From Halomarina oriensis (GTDB lineage Archaea; Halobacteriota; Halobacteria; Halobacteriales; Haloarculaceae): 64,000 nt of DNA. Location of the stretch: positions 123,192 through 187,191 of the forward strand of contig NZ_WSZK01000030.1 in NCBI RefSeq assembly GCF_009791395.1. The letters are read 5' to 3'. The position numbers and the translations under genes are program-made. Below are positions 59,781-64,000 of this stretch, in pieces (position 1 is the stretch's first letter; the number at the start of each line of letters is the position of its first letter). The notes beneath the pieces are model-generated. The model did not search any database, was not told the origin of the DNA, and saw nothing but the letters and a program-made list of their open reading frames with translations.

Positions 59781-59790
59781 CGCCTTAATA
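59781..59790 (-). promoter_or_regulatory. TATA element of the lsm-rpl37e operon
   Basis: Minus-strand TATTAAGGCG, centred about 27-29 nt before the lsm ATG, consistent with a leaderless start. Confidence 0.5.
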
Positions 59791-59873
59791 CCACCGGGAA
59801 CGCCTCCGGAACCGGGCCGTGAGCACGTCACACCCGCTCCCGACCGACCGCTCCCGAGCCACGAGGGACCCGC

Positions 59874-60497
59874 TCACTCGAACTCGGTGAGACCGACGGC
59901 CGCCACCCCACCCGTCTCGGTGGTGGCGTCCCACTCGACGACCGACAGCGACCCGTTGGGGACGTCGAAGTCGTCGAACCCCGCCTGTACCGACCGGCCG
60001 CTGACGTGGGAGAGCACGACGACGATGGGGTTGTTGTGCGTGACGACCACTCGGGTCCGGTCGTCGCCGTCGGTCACGGTGCGCAGTCCGGTCAGGACGC
60101 GTTCACGGAACGTGCGAGGACTCTCGCCGGACGGTGGTCCCTCGTCCGGTGGGACCTCCCCCCGGCGGTACCGGTCGACGAGGTCCGGGTCGGCGTCGAG
60201 CACCTCCTCGTCGGTCAACCCCTGGTAGACCCCGAAGTCGCGTTCGCGCCACTCGGGGTGCGTGTGGAGTCGTCCGTCCGACACGTCGAGCGCGGCGGCG
60301 AGGACGGCCGCCGTCTGGCGGGCGCGTCTGAGGTCCGAACCGTGTACCGTGGTGAGGTCGTACGCCCCCGCGAGGTGGTCACCGACGCGTTCGGCCTGCT
60401 CGCGGCCCCGTTCGGTCAGTCCGACGGGTGCCCAGCCCTGCACTCGACCGGCCCGGTTCCACGCCGTCTCGCCGTGTCGAACGAGGAGGAGTCTCAC
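59874..60497 (-). CDS. Histidine phosphatase family protein (phosphoglycerate mutase-like)
   Basis: A 207-residue phosphatase. LVRHGETAWNRAGRVQGW carries the catalytic RHG. The Arg, Glu and second His are in HGSDLRRARQTA, EWRERDFGVYQG and VVVTHNNPI, where HNN replaces the more usual HGG. Likely a small-molecule phosphatase (CobC/GpmB type). Starts at GTG 60495-60497, 39 nt after the peptidase on the same strand. Confidence 0.9.
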   Translation of the reverse strand: MRLLLVRHGETAWNRAGRVQGWAPVGLTERGREQAERVGDHLAGAYDLTTVHGSDLRRARQTAAVLAAALDVSDGRLHTHPEWRERDFGVYQGLTDEEVLDADPDLVDRYRRGEVPPDEGPPSGESPRTFRERVLTGLRTVTDGDDRTRVVVTHNNPIVVVLSHVSGRSVQAGFDDFDVPNGSLSVVEWDATTETGGVAAVGLTEFE

Positions 60498-60536
60498 AGT
60501 CGGGGGAGGCGCGCGAGGAGCAAGAAGCGACCGCTC

Positions 60537-61589
60537 TCAGAACCCCGGCCCGAGGTCGAACGTCTCGATGCGACGGCCGACGGCCGCGAGGAGGTCGGCC
60601 GTCGCGTCGAGGTCGGCCGTGTCGACGACTTCGACGGGCGTGTGCATGTAGCGGTTCGGGAGGCCGACGTTGAGCGACGGCGTCGCGCCGCGGGCGGTGA
60701 ACACCGCGTCCGCGTCGGTCCCGGTCGAACTCCCGGCGGCCTGCAACTGGACGTCGATGTCCTCGTCGTCGGCCGCCTCCCGGACACCGGTGACGAGGCC
60801 GGAGTGGTTCGTCGACCCGCGAGCGACCACCGGACCGTCACCGAGGCCGACCGGGGACACCGCGTCACCCGGTGCGCCGGGGGCGTCAGTGGCGTGTGTC
60901 ACGTCGACGGCGACGAACGCGTCGGGGTCGAGGTCGAAGCCGACCATCCGCGCGCCTTCGAGCCCGACCTCCTCTTGGACCGTCGCCACCGCGTGGACCG
61001 TCGCCTCCGCTCCGCGCTCGCCGGCCCGCCGAAGCCCCTCGGCGGCCGCCCAGATGCCGACACGGTTGTCCATCCCCCGAGCGGCGATGCGGTCGCCCTG
61101 AAGGTCCTGGACGCCACTGGAGAAGGTGACGGGGTCACCGACCTCGACGAGTTCCTCGGCCTCCTCGCGGCTGGTCGCGCCGACGTCGACGGACTGCTTC
61201 TCGATGTCGGCGGGGTCGTCGTCGCCGTCGCGGAGGTGGATGGCCGTCTGGCCGACGACGCCGTGGACCGGGTCGTCGGTGTGGACCGTGACGTGCTGGC
61301 CACGCATGACGGTCCTGTCAGACCCACCGATACGCGACAGCGAGAGGAAGCCATCGTCGTCGATGGCGCGGACGATGAAGCCGATCTCGTCGGCGTGGCC
61401 CCCGAACGCGACGTCGGCATCCCCCGACCCTTCGACCGTTGCCACCGCGTTCCCGTAGGCGTCGACGCTCACGTCGTCGGCGAACGCCGAGACGTAGTCG
61501 ACCCACACGCGGGTCGCCGGCGTCTCGAACCCCGAGGGGGACGCCGTGGTCAGCAGTTCGTCGAGAAACCCACGCTGGCGTTCGTCCAT
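60537..61589 (-). CDS. M42-family aminopeptidase (TET/endoglucanase M-like)
   Basis: A 350-residue metallopeptidase. Ligand and catalytic regions: FGGHADEIGFIVRAID (His), ARGMDNRVGIWAA (Asp), VQEEVGLEGAR (Glu-Glu) and VDVTHATDAPG (Asp), matching the tetrahedral self-assembling TET group. PNRYMHTPVEVVD near the C-terminus has the last His. ATG 61587-61589 (MDERQRGFLD) is used, and upstream codons do not match. Cytosolic, peptide degradation. Confidence 0.92.
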   Translation of the reverse strand: MDERQRGFLDELLTTASPSGFETPATRVWVDYVSAFADDVSVDAYGNAVATVEGSGDADVAFGGHADEIGFIVRAIDDDGFLSLSRIGGSDRTVMRGQHVTVHTDDPVHGVVGQTAIHLRDGDDDPADIEKQSVDVGATSREEAEELVEVGDPVTFSSGVQDLQGDRIAARGMDNRVGIWAAAEGLRRAGERGAEATVHAVATVQEEVGLEGARMVGFDLDPDAFVAVDVTHATDAPGAPGDAVSPVGLGDGPVVARGSTNHSGLVTGVREAADDEDIDVQLQAAGSSTGTDADAVFTARGATPSLNVGLPNRYMHTPVEVVDTADLDATADLLAAVGRRIETFDLGPGF

Positions 61590-61726
61590 GTCGAACAGTG
61601 ACCGACCGTCGAGTAAGTAGCCCGCGATTCGCTGCCGGAGCGTGAGGGTGTTCGGTCGATGGACCGGGTCCCGGTTCCGCGCCGGTCGGGACAACCGCTA
61701 AGCCGTCGGCCGCCGAGGTACGACGC

Positions 61727-62216
61727 ATGGCTGACATCACGGTGTTCAAGGTCGACCTGTCCGACTCGACGTTCGTCGCGCCGTTGGGCCGCCAGATACT
61801 CGCCGACCGCGTCGACGTCGAGAGCGACGACGACGACGCCGAAGGGAGCGGCGGTGGTCGTGGGAAACTGCTCGTCGTCGGTGCGGTCGGTGTCGTGGCC
61901 GTCGTCGGTGGTCTCGGGGTCGTCCTGGCCCGGAAGTTCCGAGGTGGCGACGACGAGGACCCGGCCCCCCCCCGAGGAGTCGGACTGGGGCGACGAGAAC
62001 TGGGACGATGACTGGGACGGGTCGACGGCCCTCACCGACGAGGACGACGAGGGCGTGGAGACGGACGAAGCGTCGAGTCGCAGCGGGGCCGTCGCCGCCG
62101 TCGTGGGCCTGCTGTTCTTGCTGTTCGTGACGGCGCTGGCCCGCCGCCGTCGGGCCGGTACGCCGGTCGACGACGTCGTGGTCGACGAGCCAGCGAGCGC
62201 CCGTCCGGAGGCGTGA
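61727..62216 (+). pseudogene. Two-helix membrane protein, frameshifted at a poly-C run
   Basis: The frame from ATG 61727 gives MADITVFKVDLSDSTF, a first membrane helix (KLLVVGAVGVVAVVGGLGVVLA), and DEDPAPP up to a run of nine C (61965-61973). Removing one C joins it to EESDWGDENWDDDWDGS, a second helix (AVAAVVGLLFLLFVTALA) and a C-terminus at 62216. As printed, the first frame would end at 62011 with a nonsense tail. Sequencing error is the simplest cause. Slippage or phase variation is possible. Related haloarchaeal proteins of unknown function exist by general appearance only. Confidence 0.65.
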
Positions 62217-62276
62217 GCGAGGGGCGATTCTACGGGTAGCCGGAAGGCCTTTGGAGCGTGTGCGCCTGTATCGTCC

Positions 62277-63227
62277 ATGAACCTCTTTCGTGCGGTTCGT
62301 GCAGTCTCCGAGGCCTCCGGTGACGGTCCGGTCGACTGGTACGCCGTCGGCGAAGCGGCCAAGGCGGCGACCGACCCCGGTGACCTCGACCTCACGACCG
62401 CCGAACAGCAGGGCTACGCCGACGACGTGAAGGCGGCCCACCGACGCATTCAGGAGATCGGTGGCGTCGAGTTCGACCTCCCCGAGACCGTCGAACTCCA
62501 CCACCGCCACCACTGGATCGACGCCAACGTCCCCACCTTCCGGCGTGTCCTCGACCAACTGGAGGTCGGTCCCGCCGTCGTCCCCGGCATCGCTCGCACC
62601 CTCAACACCGGCTCTATCGCCGCCTCCGTCGGCTTCCTCGCCAACCACGTCCTCGGGCAGTACGACCCGCTGCTCCTCTCGGGTCACGACGAACATCGCC
62701 TCTACTTCGTCCACCCGAACATCGTCAACGTCGCCGAGATGCTCGACGTCGACGTGCCCCGGTTCCGACGCTGGATCGCGTTCCACGAGATGACCCACGC
62801 CGCCGAGTTCGGGGCCGCCCCGTGGCTCGACGACCACCTCGAATCGCTCATCGAGACGACGCTCGACGACATCTCGGCCATCCAGTTCAACCGCGCCGAC
62901 CTGCAGGAGATCGACACGACGATGACCGCCGTCGAGGGCTACGCCGAACTCCTGATGGACGAGACGTTCGACCGGGAGTACGCCGACCTTCGGGCGAAAC
63001 TCGACGCCCGCCGCGGACAGGGCGGTCCGCTCTCGACGCTGTTCCGTCGCCTCCTCGGACTCGGCCGGAAACAGCGCCAGTACGAACGCGGCAAGGAGTT
63101 CTTCGAGTCCGTCGCGGCCGCCCGTGACGTCCAGACCGCCGCAGTCGTCTGGGAGTCCCCGGACAACCTCCCGACCGACGACGAACTGGACCACCCGGTG
63201 CGGTGGCTCCGCCGGATGGGCGTCTGA
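62277..63227 (+). CDS. Zinc-dependent metalloprotease-like, F420-biosynthesis-associated protein
   Basis: A 316-residue protein with an HExxH motif, WIAFHEMTHAAEFGAAPWL, and the F420-biosynthesis-associated (TIGR03624) pattern: VDWYAVGEAAKAA near the start, a middle VGFLANHVLGQYDPLL, then VHPNIVNVAEMLDVD. The rest is helical and charged (GLGRKQRQYERGKEFFE). Peptidase activity has not been shown for the family to my knowledge. Single gene, 60 nt after the membrane gene. Confidence 0.85.
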   Translation: MNLFRAVRAVSEASGDGPVDWYAVGEAAKAATDPGDLDLTTAEQQGYADDVKAAHRRIQEIGGVEFDLPETVELHHRHHWIDANVPTFRRVLDQLEVGPAVVPGIARTLNTGSIAASVGFLANHVLGQYDPLLLSGHDEHRLYFVHPNIVNVAEMLDVDVPRFRRWIAFHEMTHAAEFGAAPWLDDHLESLIETTLDDISAIQFNRADLQEIDTTMTAVEGYAELLMDETFDREYADLRAKLDARRGQGGPLSTLFRRLLGLGRKQRQYERGKEFFESVAAARDVQTAAVVWESPDNLPTDDELDHPVRWLRRMGV

Positions 63228-63293
63228 AGGGGAGTCTCGGGCGTCGAAGACTCGTCTCGTTCTCGCGGGACTCGACGGCCGCCGGTCGCCGCG

Positions 63294-63653
63294 CTACTCG
63301 TCGACGCGGAAGACTGGCGCGGGGTCGCCGCTCTCTTCGAGCACGTCGTCGAACACCACCCGGTCGCCGATGTCCGCACCGCCTTCGAGACGGGCCATCA
63401 CCTTCGCGCCGTCCACCTCGACCATCCCGACCTGGTACGGTCCTTCGAACTGCTCGGGAGGGACCTGGACGGTCGTCTCGGTGTAGACGACGCCCTCGCG
63501 GGGGAGCGCGGTGCGTTCGAGGTCGCGCGAGCCACACTCGTCACAGACGAGAAACGGGGTCGCGTAGGTCCGCCCGCAGTCCGTACAGGTGACGCCGAGC
63601 AGGTCGCCCTCGCGCAGGGCGTCGGCCCACTCCTCGTGGGTCAGGGCGCTCAT
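63294..63653 (-). CDS. Zn-ribbon/OB-fold protein (thiolase partner, DUF35 type)
   Basis: A 119-residue protein. The rubredoxin-like ribbon CTDCGRTYATPFLVCDECGS comes first, followed by an OB fold (EGPYQVGMVEVDGAKVMARL). Such DUF35 proteins form complexes with acetoacetyl-CoA thiolases in archaea. ATG 63651-63653 overlaps the thiolase stop (ATGA), confirming a coupled pair. Confidence 0.93.
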   Translation of the reverse strand: MSALTHEEWADALREGDLLGVTCTDCGRTYATPFLVCDECGSRDLERTALPREGVVYTETTVQVPPEQFEGPYQVGMVEVDGAKVMARLEGGADIGDRVVFDDVLEESGDPAPVFRVDE

Positions 63654-64000
63654 TCGCGCACCTCCATCACCGTGACGACGGTAGTTGCGGCGTCGCCACC
63701 CAGGTTGTGGGCCAGACCCTTCGTCGCGCCGTCTATCTGGCGTTCCTTCGCACCGCCTCTGAGCTGTTCGGTCAGTTCGACGATCTGGCCGGTCCCGGTC
63801 GCGCCGATGGGGTGGCCCTTCCGCCTTCAGACCGCCCGAGGGGGTTGATGGGTCGGTCGCCCTCGAGTCGACGAGGCGGCCGCCTCGGCGGCGGGCCACC
63901 CCTCGCCGTCCTCGAAGGAAGCCGATGGCTTCGCTGGCCATGATCTCCGCGCCGGTGAAGCAGTCGTGGACCTCCGCGAAGTCCATCTCGTCGGCGCTAC
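63650..64000 (-). pseudogene. Thiolase (acetyl-CoA acetyltransferase), partial and frameshifted
   Basis: The C-terminal part of a thiolase, enzyme of acetoacetyl-CoA or 3-ketoacyl-CoA cleavage/synthesis. From the right edge the frame reads MDFAEVHDCFTGAEIMASEA, and the last third is ..GHPIGATGTGQIVELTEQLRGG.. to MEVRE. At least four single-base indels at short homopolymers (about 63800-63930) scatter these pieces over different frames. Known family layout and coupling to the Zn-ribbon/OB gene suggest that the gene itself is intact and the sequence is in error. Confidence 0.75.

Overview
The window is a high-GC, gene-dense stretch of a haloarchaeal chromosome. Evidence: a strongly acidic predicted proteome, archaeal housekeeping genes (an Lsm/Sm protein, ribosomal protein L37e, a Sec-independent TatA, an XPB-type helicase), very short or leaderless 5' regions with a TATA box 24-32 nt before many start codons, and typical haloarchaeal small zinc-ribbon and MTH865-type proteins. 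I cannot name the genus from sequence alone. Most of it is ordinary core and metabolic DNA. There is no CRISPR array, insertion sequence, integrase or prophage.

Layout. 1-4.0 kb: the end of an unrecognised gene, then a divergent acyl-CoA dehydrogenase and a fused 3-hydroxyacyl-CoA dehydrogenase/enoyl-CoA hydratase. 4.0-4.5 kb: tRNA-Glu(UUC) with degenerate copies of its own 3' end downstream. 4.5-9.7 kb: small membrane protein, methyltransferase, DUF892 protein, MFS transporter, HD hydrolase, peroxiredoxin, TatA, and tRNA-Arg(CCU), which also has a downstream copy of its 3' end. 10-15 kb: metallo-beta-lactamase protein overlapping a MoaD/SAMP-like protein with an unusual tail, haloalkane dehalogenase, a spo0M remnant, an FeS-type photolyase and a small orphan. 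15-20 kb: aldehyde dehydrogenase, XPB-like helicase, small proteins and a 0.78-kb region with a strong dyad. 20-24 kb: ABC exporter and MFS transporter. 24-27.7 kb: copper module (CopA-type ATPase, CopZ-type chaperone, AsnC-TRASH regulator). 28-32 kb: a 1362-residue Eco57I-type restriction-methylation protein with an AT-rich specificity region. 32-44.8 kb: small proteins, HAD phosphatase, acyl-CoA ligase, a second acyl-CoA dehydrogenase, acyl-CoA carboxylase beta chain, uridine kinase, alpha/beta hydrolase, and a BKACE plus enoyl-CoA hydratase pair. 44.8-50 kb: aroA, iron-type alcohol dehydrogenase, HTH/zinc-ribbon regulator, aroC. 50-54.2 kb: a probable carboxylate uptake and activation operon. 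54-64 kb: tRNA-Ser(UGA), purF, an SDR, rpl37e, lsm, phosphatase, M42 peptidase, a frameshifted membrane protein, an F420-associated metalloprotease-like protein, a Zn-ribbon/OB protein and a frameshifted thiolase end.

How the genes fit together. A recurring theme is acyl-CoA metabolism: two acyl-CoA dehydrogenases, two acyl-CoA ligases, hydratases, a hydroxyacyl-CoA dehydrogenase, a thiolase with its Zn-ribbon partner, a carboxylase and a beta-keto acid cleavage enzyme. Three of these genes, in two loci about 43 kb apart, share a GGGAAACG box directly before the TATA element at the same distance from the start codon. This is the best candidate here for an undescribed regulatory link. Other notable points are tRNA-linked repeats at two loci, a MoaD/SAMP-like protein whose Gly-Gly is followed by 11 residues, and a GC-mosaic restriction-methylation protein. 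An SDR lacking the usual Lys also interrupts the lsm-rpl37e-purF cluster.

Caveat: single-base indels at homopolymers (61965-61973 and several between 63800 and 63930) suggest local sequencing or assembly error, especially at the right edge.
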